Assembly (NCBI RefSeq): GCF_027484545.1
Contig: NZ_JAIXST010000050.1
Coordinates: 1 to 48,177, forward strand
Reading direction: 5' to 3'
DNA: 48,177 nt
Source: Runella sp.
GTDB taxonomy: Bacteria > Bacteroidota > Bacteroidia > Cytophagales > Spirosomataceae
Of the stretch, positions 15,975 through 24,397 are shown piece by piece; within the stretch, counting starts at the first letter, position 1; the number at the start of each line of letters is the position of its first letter. The notes under the pieces are model-generated. The model was given only the letters and a program-made list of their open reading frames with translations, had not been told where the DNA came from and did no database searches. A program made the position numbers and the translations under genes.

Positions 15975-18305
15975 ATGAAAGTCGGTTTATTCAATGTGAT
16001 TATATCGGTGGCTGTGGTTGCCTTTTTTACCGCAAGCCACCTTCCCAAAGAAGAAGCAAAGCAACGTCCGCTTGATGTGTGGGCATTCCGCTCGGTGTTG
16101 GACAAAAAGCCTCGAATGCTCACGTTGGCCTTAAATTCTGACTTTTACGCGGCTTACGATTTAGCTCATTGCAAACTCTACAAAGTGTGGAAAGGCGGCG
16201 TGTCTATGGAAGGCGCGGCCTACACCGACAAAAAAGAAATTCAACCTACTTCCTGGGGGACAGCCTATTTTTCGGATAGCCTTCAATCCTTCCAATGGAG
16301 TGCGCAACTGAACGGTCAGGAAGTTTTTTCTCGCATCATGCATCGGGGATATACCTTCAAAAACAATCAAATTTACCTGAAATATGCGCTTTTTTTAACT
16401 ACAAAAGACACAATTTTCATTGAAGAACGACCCGAGTTTGTGCAAGATAAAACGGGCAAGCCGGGATTAGAGCGCCTTTTTAAAACGTCAAACGTACCGA
16501 ATGGCGTATCCATTTTCTTAAAATCAGCAGGTACAATCCTTTCATTGAACGCCAATACAACGACCAATAATACAACTTACTTTGAACCGCTTCCCGAGCA
16601 ATTTCCACCTAAACCCACCGTAAAATTTGTTCATGCCGGCAGGGCGTCGATGGAAAAAAGCGATTGTTTTACCTGTCACAAGATAGAAGAAAATGAAGTG
16701 GGGCCCGCGTTTCAGCGGATTGCTCAACGCTACCCCAATGATAAAAAATCGGTAGAATATTTGGTCACCAAAATCAGGGATGGAGGAACGGGTGTGTGGG
16801 GGACGGGCGTAATGAATTCGCACGCCTTACTGCCGGACAGTGCGTTAAGAACCATCGTCGGTTATATTTTTACCCTCAAACCCAAAGCAACCATCGTAGC
16901 TACCCCTGCCGTTTCCACTAAAAAAACACAGGCTGTTCCGCGAGTGAATAAGCCCGGTTTTGGAATGGCGCTTCAAGGCGTTCATCCGAGTTATGACCTG
17001 AGTACATTGCATTCCAAAAATTTCAAACCGCGCGTAGCGGCCATGGCTTTTTTGCCCGATGGGCGCTTGTTGGTCACGACTTGGGACAAAGTGGGCGGTG
17101 TCTATGTGTTGGATGGCGTAACCACGGGCGATAGCAGTAAAATCAAGATAAAACGCATTGCATCGGGTTTGGCCGAGCCGCTCGGCATCGAAGTGGTAAA
17201 CGGTGAAATTTATGTGTTACAAAAGCAGGAACTCACCAAACTCGTTGATGTAGACGGAGATGAACTCATTGATGAATACCAAGTGGTGTGCAATAGTTGG
17301 GGCGTAACGGCTGATTTTCACGAGTTTGCTTTTGGGTTGGTCCACAAAGACAATCATTTTTACGTCACTCTTTCGATGGCGATGCGCCTCAAACCCGATG
17401 AAAAACAACTGCCTGACCGTGGTCGAACTCTGAAAATCAGCAAAGACGGCAGTTTTGAATCCGTTAATTATGGATTGCGTACACCAAACGGTATTGGATT
17501 GGGTGTGGATAATGAACTATTTGTGACTGACAATCAGGGGCAATGGCTGCCGGGGAATAAATTCATTCACGTTAAAAAAGGCGACTACCACGGCATGGCT
17601 TGGGGATGGCTCAGTGACGAAGCAGCCCCTCCGATGGCACTACCCGCTATTTGGTTACCCGAAGACGAAATTGGAAACTCCCCTTCTGAGCCGGTGTTGG
17701 TGCACGAAGGTCCTTACAAAGGCCAAATGTTGCACGGAGACGTGACCCACGGCGGAATTCAGCGCGATTTTTTGGAAAAAATCAACGGCGAATACCAAGG
17801 CGCGGTTTTTCGGTTTTCGCAGGGATTTGAGGCAGGAATCAATCGGATGCGCTGGGGAACTGACGGGGCATTGTACTTGGGTGAAGTCGGAATGGAAGGC
17901 GGTGGATGGAGTTGGAAAGAACGCCTCAGCGGCCTGCAACGGTTGAAATACAACGGAAAATCGACGTTTGAAATGTTGGCGGTACGTGCTCAACCTCACG
18001 GTTTTGAGATAGAATTTACTGAACCGCTGAAAATAGGAAAAAGCCTTCAGCCTTCTGATTTTTTGGTGCAGCAATGGTGGTATAATGCTACGAAAAACTA
18101 CGGCGGCCCTAAAATGGATTTGGAGCAAATGGAAATCACTCAAATACAAGTGTCCAAAGACCGAACAAAGGTGTATCTGGAAATCCCGAACCTGAAAGAG
18201 AAACACGTCGTTTATTTCCGTTTGCCGGATAATCTCAAAAGCAACAGAGGCCAGTCGCTGTGGTCGTCGGAAACTTGGTATACGTTGAATGCAATTCCCA
18301 ATTAA
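15975..18305 (+). CDS. Exported c-type cytochrome fused to a beta-propeller (sugar dehydrogenase-like)
   Basis: This 776-residue protein has an N-terminal membrane/signal segment (VGLFNVIISVAVVAFF). A beta-rich region covers about 35-215, followed by a mono-heme cytochrome c domain with CFTCH (231-235) and a candidate distal methionine in GTGVMNSHALLPDS (Met280). From about 345 on there is a quinoprotein/soluble-glucose-dehydrogenase-like beta-propeller, with phrases such as AAMAFLPDGRLLVTTWDKVG, YGLRTPNGIGLG and FSQGFEAGINRMRWGTDGALYLGEVG. It probably oxidises a sugar or sugar derivative in the periplasm and passes electrons to the heme. The start at 15975 is preferred over an ATG at 15930, which lies within a hairpin. 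It is followed after 25 bp by a Tat-exported enolase-superfamily enzyme. Confidence 0.85.
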   Translation: MKVGLFNVIISVAVVAFFTASHLPKEEAKQRPLDVWAFRSVLDKKPRMLTLALNSDFYAAYDLAHCKLYKVWKGGVSMEGAAYTDKKEIQPTSWGTAYFSDSLQSFQWSAQLNGQEVFSRIMHRGYTFKNNQIYLKYALFLTTKDTIFIEERPEFVQDKTGKPGLERLFKTSNVPNGVSIFLKSAGTILSLNANTTTNNTTYFEPLPEQFPPKPTVKFVHAGRASMEKSDCFTCHKIEENEVGPAFQRIAQRYPNDKKSVEYLVTKIRDGGTGVWGTGVMNSHALLPDSALRTIVGYIFTLKPKATIVATPAVSTKKTQAVPRVNKPGFGMALQGVHPSYDLSTLHSKNFKPRVAAMAFLPDGRLLVTTWDKVGGVYVLDGVTTGDSSKIKIKRIASGLAEPLGIEVVNGEIYVLQKQELTKLVDVDGDELIDEYQVVCNSWGVTADFHEFAFGLVHKDNHFYVTLSMAMRLKPDEKQLPDRGRTLKISKDGSFESVNYGLRTPNGIGLGVDNELFVTDNQGQWLPGNKFIHVKKGDYHGMAWGWLSDEAAPPMALPAIWLPEDEIGNSPSEPVLVHEGPYKGQMLHGDVTHGGIQRDFLEKINGEYQGAVFRFSQGFEAGINRMRWGTDGALYLGEVGMEGGGWSWKERLSGLQRLKYNGKSTFEMLAVRAQPHGFEIEFTEPLKIGKSLQPSDFLVQQWWYNATKNYGGPKMDLEQMEITQIQVSKDRTKVYLEIPNLKEKHVVYFRLPDNLKSNRGQSLWSSETWYTLNAIPN

Positions 18306-18330
18306 TCTACCTCTTTATCAAAAATTAGTC

Positions 18331-19692
18331 ATGAATCGAAGAGAATTTGTCCAATATACGGGTTCAGCAATGGCGCTGGGCATGACCGAATTATCCTTTA
18401 TGGAAAAAAAAGAGAATCCCATTCGCATCAAAAACGTGGATGCCAATTTTGAACGCGAGCCCCTTAACGCGTATCGTTTCAAAGGTGGTGCCATTACCGA
18501 CAGTTGGCAAGCGGTAGCTATGCTGGAATCCGAATCAGGCGTAAGAAAGGTAGGATTGGGAACGCAGGGCGTGCTTTGGTCGGATGCGAGAGTGGCCGCA
18601 GGGCATTCCGAAAGCGCAGGTAATGCCCTCATGTACGCCATGAGCGAACGAGGGTTGCAACTGATAAAGGGAAATTCATTTACGAATCCGGTCCAACTGT
18701 TGGATGCTGTTTTGCCCGAAGTCCTGAATTACGGAAGAAAGATTACGGGGATTACTGATTTGCGTAAAACCTTTGCCCTCAATTCGTTGGTGTGCGTAGA
18801 CAACGCGGCTTGGCTGCTTTATGCCCACGAAAACAAAATGAATACGTTTGATGAAATGATTCCTGCCGCCTACCGTCCTGGATTGTCGTACCGCCACGAG
18901 AAGGTAGCGAGTATTCCATCGTTTAGCGTAGGAACGACTGCCGAACGCATCAAAACCGCCGCCGATGAAGGATATTTTATCATGAAACTCAAAACGGGCG
19001 CGGCAGGGACGCAGAAAGAAATGCTCGAAAAAGACATTGCCTTTTTGACAACTTTGCACAAGACCATCGGGCATTACGAAACGCCCTACACCAAGAGCGG
19101 AAAAATTCCCTATTACTTTGACGCCAACGGCCGTTATGAACAAAAAGATACAATGCTGCGCTTTTTAGACCATGCCAAAAAAATCGGCGCTTTTGAACAA
19201 ATAGCGGTGATTGAAGAGCCGTTTCAAGAAAGCAACGAGGTTTACGTGGGGGATATGGGCGTACGAGTGGCCGCCGACGAAAGCGCCCATACTGTAGAAG
19301 ACGCCGCCCGACGGATAGAGCAGGGATATTCGGCCATTGCCGTGAAAGCCATTGCTAAAACCCTGAGTATGACGATGAAAATCGTTCAGTATGCCTATGA
19401 AAAGAAAGTCCCCTGCTTTTGCGCGGACCTGACGGTCAACCCAATTTTGGTTGATTGGAATAAATCGGTGGCAGCTCGCTTGTCTCCTTTTCCCAATATG
19501 TCGATTGGATTACAGGAAACCAACGGGCATCAGTACTATAAGAATTGGGACAGACTCATGTCCTACCACCCCAAAGAAGGAGCAACGTGGACCAAAACAC
19601 AAAAGGGAGTGTATCCTACGGACGCCACGTTTTATGCCCAAAGTGCCGGGATTTTGGAGCCTTCGGCGCATTATGAGGATTTGTTTCGATAA
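18331..19692 (+). CDS. Mandelate racemase/muconate lactonizing enzyme family protein (Tat-exported)
   Basis: The 453-residue protein is an enolase-superfamily member. The N-terminus MNRREFVQYTGSAMALGM carries a twin-arginine motif. The catalytic architecture is visible: the base K-x-K in FIMKLKTG (Lys219/Lys221), metal ligands Asp264 (YFDANGRY), Glu295/296 (VIEEPF) and Asp316/Glu317 (AADESAH), and a C-terminal Lys339 (IAVKAIAKT). A pair of catalytic lysines suggests epimerase, dehydratase or racemase chemistry rather than the mandelate-racemase His-Asp dyad. It follows the cytochrome/propeller gene closely, so an oxidised sugar acid is a reasonable but unproven substrate. A bidirectional terminator overlaps its stop codon. 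Confidence 0.85.
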   Translation: MNRREFVQYTGSAMALGMTELSFMEKKENPIRIKNVDANFEREPLNAYRFKGGAITDSWQAVAMLESESGVRKVGLGTQGVLWSDARVAAGHSESAGNALMYAMSERGLQLIKGNSFTNPVQLLDAVLPEVLNYGRKITGITDLRKTFALNSLVCVDNAAWLLYAHENKMNTFDEMIPAAYRPGLSYRHEKVASIPSFSVGTTAERIKTAADEGYFIMKLKTGAAGTQKEMLEKDIAFLTTLHKTIGHYETPYTKSGKIPYYFDANGRYEQKDTMLRFLDHAKKIGAFEQIAVIEEPFQESNEVYVGDMGVRVAADESAHTVEDAARRIEQGYSAIAVKAIAKTLSMTMKIVQYAYEKKVPCFCADLTVNPILVDWNKSVAARLSPFPNMSIGLQETNGHQYYKNWDRLMSYHPKEGATWTKTQKGVYPTDATFYAQSAGILEPSAHYEDLFR

Positions 19693-19737
19693 ACCTATGA
19701 GGTCTGATAAACGATGATTTTCGGACCTCATAGGTTT
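19691..19737. terminator. Bidirectional hairpin between convergent genes
   Basis: AAACCTATGAGGTC (19691-19704) pairs perfectly with GACCTCATAGGTTT (19724-19737). The stem begins in the stop codon of the preceding gene and ends 3 bp before the stop of the convergent NagX-like gene. T-runs are weak, but position and perfect symmetry support shared termination. Confidence 0.7.
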
Positions 19738-19740
19738 GGT

Positions 19741-20862
19741 TCAAAATTTTACAAAAATCTTGTGGCGATACATCACGTATAAAACCAACCAAACGAGCGC
19801 TAAACCTCCTAAGGCATTAAATACTTCGTGCCATTTTTCGGGTAAATGATTATACAGTCCCGCAAAGAGCAGTTGGGAAGACTTACCAAAATCTACAAAA
19901 CGGCAAAGCAGATAAATGACCAAGGAATTCATGCCGATGACCTTAAAGAAAAAAGCCCAACGGGTATATTTTTTCACGTCAATGACCCAATAGAAAAGCA
20001 CCACCAACAGGCAGGACATTCCGGCAGTAACCAATATAAACGAGCTGGACCACAGGTGTTTATTGAGCGGAAACCCAAGCGACCAAAGCAAACCCACCAC
20101 GATTCCAACGATTCCCATTAATGCCAATTGCGATAGTTTTTTGTTGACCGGCAGTCTTTTCTGTAACAAATCTCCCGCCAAACAGCCAAAAATAGTTAAA
20201 CACGTGGCCGAAAGCTGAGTCGTCATGGCCAGTTCGTCGTAAGTGGTTTGCTTCAAACGCCCGGGCATAAAATTGCGGTCGAGCCAGCCTACCAAATTCC
20301 CTTCAAAGGTAAGGTCGCCGGCGCTGAAGCCGGGAGCAGGGATGAGCATCAACGCGGCAAAGTACAAAATAAGAATTCCCGCCGCGATGAACAGCATTTG
20401 TTTCCACGAAAAATTCATATAAAGCAAAGCGGCAATAAATGTGGCAATGCCGATTCGTCCCAGTACGGTTCCGTAACGAATGTGGGCCGGGTCAAAAATA
20501 TCGAGCGGAGCGTTTTTGTCTAAAATGCCAAAAAAGAAAAGAATCAGCATCCGCTTAAACACCTTTTTAGCCAAATCTGCTTTAGAAATACCTTTGGCCA
20601 AGCCGCTTCGCAAGCTAAAAGACAGCGAAGTGCCGGCCATAAACAGAAACAAAGGGAAGATAAAATCGTAGAAAGTAAAGCCGTTCCAATCGGGATGATG
20701 AAACTGCGCCGCCACGGCATCAATAAAGGCGATGTTGGTTTTGCCTCCCATCACGGAAAGGAAAGCGCCGCCGCCCGAAATCATGAGCATATCAAAACCG
20801 CGAAGTGCATCGAGCGAAGCCAAGCGACCTTGAGAGGCGCCTGATTGAAAAGTGGTTTTCAT
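19741..20862 (-). CDS. DUF5009 / NagX-like acyltransferase-type membrane protein
   Basis: The 373-residue inner-membrane protein has about ten hydrophobic segments. It starts with RLASLDALRGFDMLMISGGG, the signature of the COG4299 family, related to human heparan-alpha-glucosaminide N-acetyltransferase (HGSNAT) and the Xanthomonas GlcNAc-cluster protein NagX. Other markers are FTFYDFIFPLFLFMAGTSLS (about 62-81), RYGTVLGRIGI and FKVIGMNSLVIYLLCRF near the end. The proposed role is transmembrane acetylation or transport of amino sugars. Its neighbour in the same direction is a sialidase-fold protein, which fits amino-sugar or glycan metabolism. The exact reaction is inferred. Confidence 0.85.
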   Translation of the reverse strand: MKTTFQSGASQGRLASLDALRGFDMLMISGGGAFLSVMGGKTNIAFIDAVAAQFHHPDWNGFTFYDFIFPLFLFMAGTSLSFSLRSGLAKGISKADLAKKVFKRMLILFFFGILDKNAPLDIFDPAHIRYGTVLGRIGIATFIAALLYMNFSWKQMLFIAAGILILYFAALMLIPAPGFSAGDLTFEGNLVGWLDRNFMPGRLKQTTYDELAMTTQLSATCLTIFGCLAGDLLQKRLPVNKKLSQLALMGIVGIVVGLLWSLGFPLNKHLWSSSFILVTAGMSCLLVVLFYWVIDVKKYTRWAFFFKVIGMNSLVIYLLCRFVDFGKSSQLLFAGLYNHLPEKWHEVFNALGGLALVWLVLYVMYRHKIFVKF

Positions 20863-20919
20863 TTTTTAGGTTGTAATTAATAAGAAATTTTAAGTGATAT
20901 CGTCTTTGTTTTTTTATAA

Positions 20920-20989
20920 CACAGAGTTACGCAGAGTTTAAAAAATTACGGAGTTTCACTGAGTTTTATGCTCTCTGTGTAACTCTGTG
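20920..20989. repeat. Imperfect inverted repeat of the CACAGAGTTACGCAGAG type
   Basis: CACAGAGTTACGCAGAG (20920-20936) faces CTCTGTGTAACTCTGTG (20973-20989); as RNA it forms a 17-bp stem with one G-U pair. Related words (CACTGAGTTTTATG, GCACTCTGTG) fill the loop and the flank. It is in the 239-bp gap between two co-directional genes and looks like a dispersed intergenic repeat of the kind common in Cytophagales. Confidence 0.6.
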
Positions 20990-21101
20990 AAGCACTCTGT
21001 GATACCGCAACGGCGGACCGTTCTGTATTCCTAAAAATACTGTTAATACTAAGTTTAGGTCTATTGCTATTTCAAGTACGGGGTTTACATGTTACTACTT
21101 T

Positions 21102-22277
21102 TTACTCCAAAATCGGTATTTTCCTGAATTTCCTGATTCGGTGAAACGTCAGGTAATTGGCGTCGTGGTTGTTGTGAGCGCCACCCACGCCGTCGTCGTA
21201 AGCGGTGCGGGAGAGAAAAACAATATTTTTCCCTTCAAACAGCCAATCCACGTACTGAAAACCGTGTTTGATGGGTTCGGGATGTTGCAATACAATGCGT
21301 CGCAGGTCCCATTTCAGCAGGTTTTTGGAACTGAAAAGTGCCTGCGTATTTCGCAAACTCGCGGGATTTTTACCCGCATTGGCTGCTTTGACCTCCTGCG
21401 GAATATAGTTAGAAAGGGTCCAGTACAGTTTGGATTTGGGGTCATAGCGAATCGTGAATTTTTTGCTCCCTCCTGGAAAAGGCACAAATCCCGTGGCAGG
21501 GTCGAAAGTGGCGGATTTTCCATCGGGACTGATGTGTACAAAAGCGGCCTTTTCTTCCAACGTCGATTTGTCGTCCACCCGCAAAATATCGACTAATTGC
21601 CCTTCGGGAGTGACCACGGCGTTTCCTTCAATCCACGCGCCGAAATTCCCGCCCAACAACGTAGAATCAAACGGCAACACATTGCTGTGGGTCCAGTTGG
21701 CAGCTTTCATCAGGTCGGCTTCCAACGGGATAGACATCATAAAAGCGCCGTAGCGCTTGCCCCATTTTTTGATGGGCCCCATGGCATCTTCCATGGCTCG
21801 CCACAATCGCCCGTTGTGTTCGATGAGCGGCACGGGGGCGCAGTGGTATTCACCCGCCAAAAGCAATCCAGTTTCGCCGTTGGTGGGTTCGGTCCAGGTA
21901 ACGCCGTTGTCCGCAGATTTTCGGATGATGGTGTTGCCGTGGTGTTTGCTTGTGCCGAGAAAATACAGTCCATTCCGATGCACAAAGAGTTTAGACCAAA
22001 ATTGCCCGTTGATTTCAGAAATTTGAACCCACGTTTTGCCCTTATCGGAAGAGCGATAAATGCGCGAAACGGGGTGTTCAAATTCACTGGATTTAGGGCC
22101 AAACAAATCATGTGAGGCCAGGTAATCACCATTTTGTAAAATGCAGAGACTCGGCGAACCAATGTACAATCCCGACGAAGCCGGACTGTACGCCACCACC
22201 GCACCCGGCACCTGCGCCACGGCAATTGTCCCAACGATTCCTATCCATAACCAACTCAGCAAAAGACGCTTTTTCAT
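21102..22277 (-). CDS. Exported BNR/sialidase-fold protein
   Basis: The 391-residue protein has a signal peptide (MKKRLLLSWLWIGIVGTIAVA, cleaved before QVPGA). The rest is a six-bladed sialidase-like propeller. Asp-boxes are visible at YRSSDKGKTW (about 69-78) and KSADNGVTW (about 124-132), with typical blade phrases such as SPSLCILQNGDYLASHDLFG. The classic sialidase FRIP motif and an obvious arginine triad are not apparent, so hydrolysis of sialic acid is uncertain; it may act on another glycoside or only bind glycans. It is downstream of nothing on its strand and precedes the NagX-like gene by 239 bp. Confidence 0.8.
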   Translation of the reverse strand: MKKRLLLSWLWIGIVGTIAVAQVPGAVVAYSPASSGLYIGSPSLCILQNGDYLASHDLFGPKSSEFEHPVSRIYRSSDKGKTWVQISEINGQFWSKLFVHRNGLYFLGTSKHHGNTIIRKSADNGVTWTEPTNGETGLLLAGEYHCAPVPLIEHNGRLWRAMEDAMGPIKKWGKRYGAFMMSIPLEADLMKAANWTHSNVLPFDSTLLGGNFGAWIEGNAVVTPEGQLVDILRVDDKSTLEEKAAFVHISPDGKSATFDPATGFVPFPGGSKKFTIRYDPKSKLYWTLSNYIPQEVKAANAGKNPASLRNTQALFSSKNLLKWDLRRIVLQHPEPIKHGFQYVDWLFEGKNIVFLSRTAYDDGVGGAHNNHDANYLTFHRIRKFRKIPILE

Positions 22278-22498
22278 TCTTTTAACACGTTTGAACTAAC
22301 AAACCATAAAAGCGCAGAGGGGGGTAAAAATACCGGGAGGAAGGGAGGTATAAATATGAAAGGTGAGGTGAAATGGGATTGGGCAATAAAGAAACTGAAA
22401 ATGGGTAATGGTGATTATGGTATTAGAGAGAAAGGAACACGGCCTGTTTTGTATTTTCAGTAATTTTGAGGCAAAGGTTGGATGTAACGATACACAGA
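22278..22498. other. Gene-poor leader: upstream region shared with the cytosine methyltransferase gene
   Basis: Only a doubtful 35-codon frame (22356-22463) is present. From about 22449 the sequence GTATTTTCAGTAATTTTGAG, followed by GGATGTAACGATACACAGAATG, repeats the region upstream of the intact methyltransferase (24328-24400). The duplication therefore includes a 5' flank, presumably with the promoter. Confidence 0.6.
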
Positions 22499-22569
22499 AT
22501 GGGTAAAGAAAAGAAGTACAGTATAGTTTCCATGTTTTCCGGGAGCGGAGGGTTAGATCTGGTTTTTTT
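22499..22569 (+). pseudogene. Truncated 5' copy of the C5-cytosine methyltransferase gene
   Basis: The first 71 bases match 24398-24468 nearly base for base and encode MGKEKKYSIVSMFSGSGGLD, the N-terminus plus SAM-binding motif I. Similarity stops at 22570, exactly where direct repeat A begins, and the frame then runs into unrelated sequence to a stop at 22678. Motifs IV to X are absent, so it cannot be an active enzyme. It is either a duplication broken by insertion of the repeat or the scar of a recombination event. Confidence 0.88.
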
Positions 22570-22653
22570 CTCCGTAGCAACGGTCCGACCCGATACTTTT
22601 TTAGAAAACACCACTCACCGCAGCGGCGGCCCGCCTCTACCTACCACAGATAA
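22570..22653 (+). repeat. Direct repeat A, copy 1
   Basis: The sequence starts CTCCGTAGCAACGGTCCGAC. It matches 23391-23474 in 76 of 84 positions, the first 46 being identical; weaker similarity continues for about 30 bp more. The two copies bracket the PIN toxin-antitoxin genes in the same orientation. Confidence 0.9.
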
Positions 22654-22692
22654 AGGCGCTCTCTATGCTGCTGTATAGCATGGTGCCGCCCA

Positions 22693-23103
22693 CTACACAC
22701 GTAAGATTTCTAAAAATTGGTTGGCGTTACAAATAGTAACTTTTGGAAAAAGGGTAGTTTTGAGGACATTAAAATGATTGTCGTGCGTAACAATAAAATC
22801 GGCGTTGGAAGCAATGGCACAGTCTACAAACTTGTTGTCGTCCGGGTCGATTTTTATCAAATCAAAGGCAAAATATCGTGTGATAAGGCGCGTATTGGGG
22901 GCATTTTCAATGGTTTCAAGTACAAGATTACTCAATGCAAGACCGGAGAAGCGTGTCAAAATTTCGGCGTATTCATCAAGAATGTCGGTGGTAACGCAAA
23001 GTGTATATTTGTTTTCCAAAAACGCCTTAAAAATAAGATGATAAGGTGAGCGGTCGGATACACAAACCAACAAAACATTGGTGTCTAAAACAACATGGGT
23101 CAT
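22693..23103 (-). CDS. PIN-domain toxin (COG1569 family)
   Basis: The 136-residue protein is a PIN-family ribonuclease of the 'putative toxin-antitoxin system toxin component' type. Acidic metal-binding residues sit at the expected places: Asp7 in VVLDTNVLL, Glu44 or Glu47 in ILDEYAEIL, and Asp88 to Asp94 in PDDNKFVDCAIASNADFIVTHD. Like VapC toxins it probably cleaves RNA in the cytoplasm, but the target is unknown. Its ATG overlaps the stop of the upstream partner gene by 4 bp (ATGA), which indicates translational coupling. Confidence 0.9.
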   Translation of the reverse strand: MTHVVLDTNVLLVCVSDRSPYHLIFKAFLENKYTLCVTTDILDEYAEILTRFSGLALSNLVLETIENAPNTRLITRYFAFDLIKIDPDDNKFVDCAIASNADFIVTHDNHFNVLKTTLFPKVTICNANQFLEILRV

Positions 23104-23318
23104 TTCTTGTAAGGAGTACGGAGATTGGCTGATAGCAGGGTTTCTACTGTATCACTGTTCCATTGTTGTTCGTCCCATATTTTGTTAGCTTCTTGAATGG
23201 CTTTTTGTCCAAAATAATTGGTAATGAGTTGCTTGATAGCTATCCAATCGGCCTCATCAACGGGTCGCGAAAACATCTGTAAGAGCTCCAATTGCGGAGT
23301 AGTAAGTGGCGAAGACAT
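23100..23318 (-). CDS. Probable antitoxin partner of the PIN toxin
   Basis: This 72-residue, mainly helical protein (LELLQMFSRPVDEADWIAIK, then TNYFGQKAIQEANKIWDE) has no recognisable DNA-binding motif. It is placed immediately upstream of the PIN gene with a 4-bp overlap. Short proteins ending in this 'EANKIWDEQQW...LL..NLRTP' pattern are commonly paired with COG1569 PIN toxins in Bacteroidota. I infer an antitoxin role from context and size. No operator palindrome is obvious in front of it. Confidence 0.75.
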   Translation of the reverse strand: MSSPLTTPQLELLQMFSRPVDEADWIAIKQLITNYFGQKAIQEANKIWDEQQWNSDTVETLLSANLRTPYKK

Positions 23319-23390
23319 CGTTTAAAATAATTAGATGTATAAAACAAAATTAACGCATAATTCTAAAAAAACAAATCAATGCCTCAAATC

Positions 23391-23474
23391 CTCCGTAGCA
23401 ACGGTCCGACCCGATACTTTTTTAGAAAACACCACTAACCGCAGCAGCGGCCCCGCTCTATCTACTTCAGGTAA
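23391..23474 (+). repeat. Direct repeat A, copy 2
   Basis: Second copy of the 84-bp element, in the same orientation, starting 72 bp upstream of the antitoxin start codon. A GC-rich block, CCGCAGCAGCGGCCCCGC, lies in its 3' half and can fold on itself. Confidence 0.9.
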
Positions 23475-23652
23475 GGGTAAGGTCTACGTATGGTGCTGTA
23501 TGGGATAGTACTATTGGCTATTGTGGGAGCGGCGGTATCAAAAGTATTTTTCTCTTTAAAAAAGATAAAAAATAATTGCCTCACTGAAATTTTATTTCAG
23601 TGCTGGACTGTAGTTTTATATCAATGTTTCTTGTTTAAAAAGCAAATAGGCT
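23475..23652. other. Intergenic remainder with a small hairpin
   Basis: No convincing gene. An 8-bp stem, CACTGAAA / TTTCAGTG (23582-23589 and 23595-23602), has no T-run. A short frame giving MVLYGIVLLAIVGAAVSKVF is hydrophobic, but it starts inside repeat A similarity and is not supported otherwise. Confidence 0.4.
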
Positions 23653-24111
23653 ATGAAATATATAATCCTCACTTTCTTCGTTTCTTTTTGCCATTTGGCT
23701 CTTTGCCAAAAAAATGCGCCTAAAATCGATTCCATACCTAAGATGAAATTTTCTATAAATGATATGGGTGATTATCCTGTCGTTCATAAGACCTCAATTA
23801 ACTCTTTTAGCAATAATTCTAACAATTCTCAATGGGTCTTCGCGCCAAATATGAACCAAGTAAATTTAGCAACAGGGTTACAACTGTTTTTTATTGATAA
23901 TCAATTGGAAATGGATAGCCAAACAGTGATGGACTTATTAGAATCTAATTCTGGAATTGAAAAAGCAATGTATTTTATAAATGATAAAGGAGAATTTTAT
24001 AACCCATCGGGTATAGATGAAGAGTTTCAATTTGCCATTAAGCAAGAAATACGGCGCTCAAAAATTAAAGTCGGTTCAGTATTAATTATAAAAACAAATA
24101 GTAAAGAATAA
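23653..24111 (+). CDS. Small secreted protein of unknown function
   Basis: The 152-residue protein starts with a clear signal peptide, MKYIILTFFVSFCHLALC, followed by Q-K-N-A-P. The mature part is polar and Ser/Asn-rich (SINSFSNNSNNSQWVFAPNM) and then has a compact alpha/beta portion (SQTVMDLLESNSGIEKAMYF). No family is recognised. It is A/T-rich and isolated between repeat A and repeat B, so it may be accessory DNA rather than core. Confidence 0.6.
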   Translation: MKYIILTFFVSFCHLALCQKNAPKIDSIPKMKFSINDMGDYPVVHKTSINSFSNNSNNSQWVFAPNMNQVNLATGLQLFFIDNQLEMDSQTVMDLLESNSGIEKAMYFINDKGEFYNPSGIDEEFQFAIKQEIRRSKIKVGSVLIIKTNSKE

Positions 24112-24205
24112 TCGAATTCAGAAACATTCAGGCCTGCCTTTCGAAAAATCAAAAATATCACTTGCAACCTATTTTTCAAGGCATTGGGCAGTAGAGCAGC
24201 ATTCG

Positions 24206-24263
24206 TTTTAAGGGAATTTTAGCACTGAATTTATAGCCCGATTTGGAAGAGCAATTTTTCAAC
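24206..24263 (+). repeat. Direct repeat B, copy 1
   Basis: Two conserved blocks, TTTTAAGGGAATTTTAGCAC (24206 on) and GCCCGATTTGG...GCAATTTTTCAAC (24236-24263), recur after the methyltransferase at 25401-25460 with the same spacing. The 8 bases between the blocks are not conserved. Confidence 0.75.
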
Positions 24264-24397
24264 TGGACAATGTAGTGACCTGTAAAATTAGCAGGATAGG
24301 GTACTAAAGGGAATAGAACACTGCTCGTATAGTATTTTCAGTAATTTTGAGGCAATTAAATGCGGAAAGACGTTCATATTGGATGTAACAATAGATA

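Noticed and set aside
22356-22463. 35-codon reading frame MKGEVKWDWAIKKLKMGNGD... before the methyltransferase fragment
   Set aside because: It ends exactly at the duplicated leader, has no recognisable family or conserved neighbour, and the equivalent region at the intact copy has no such frame.
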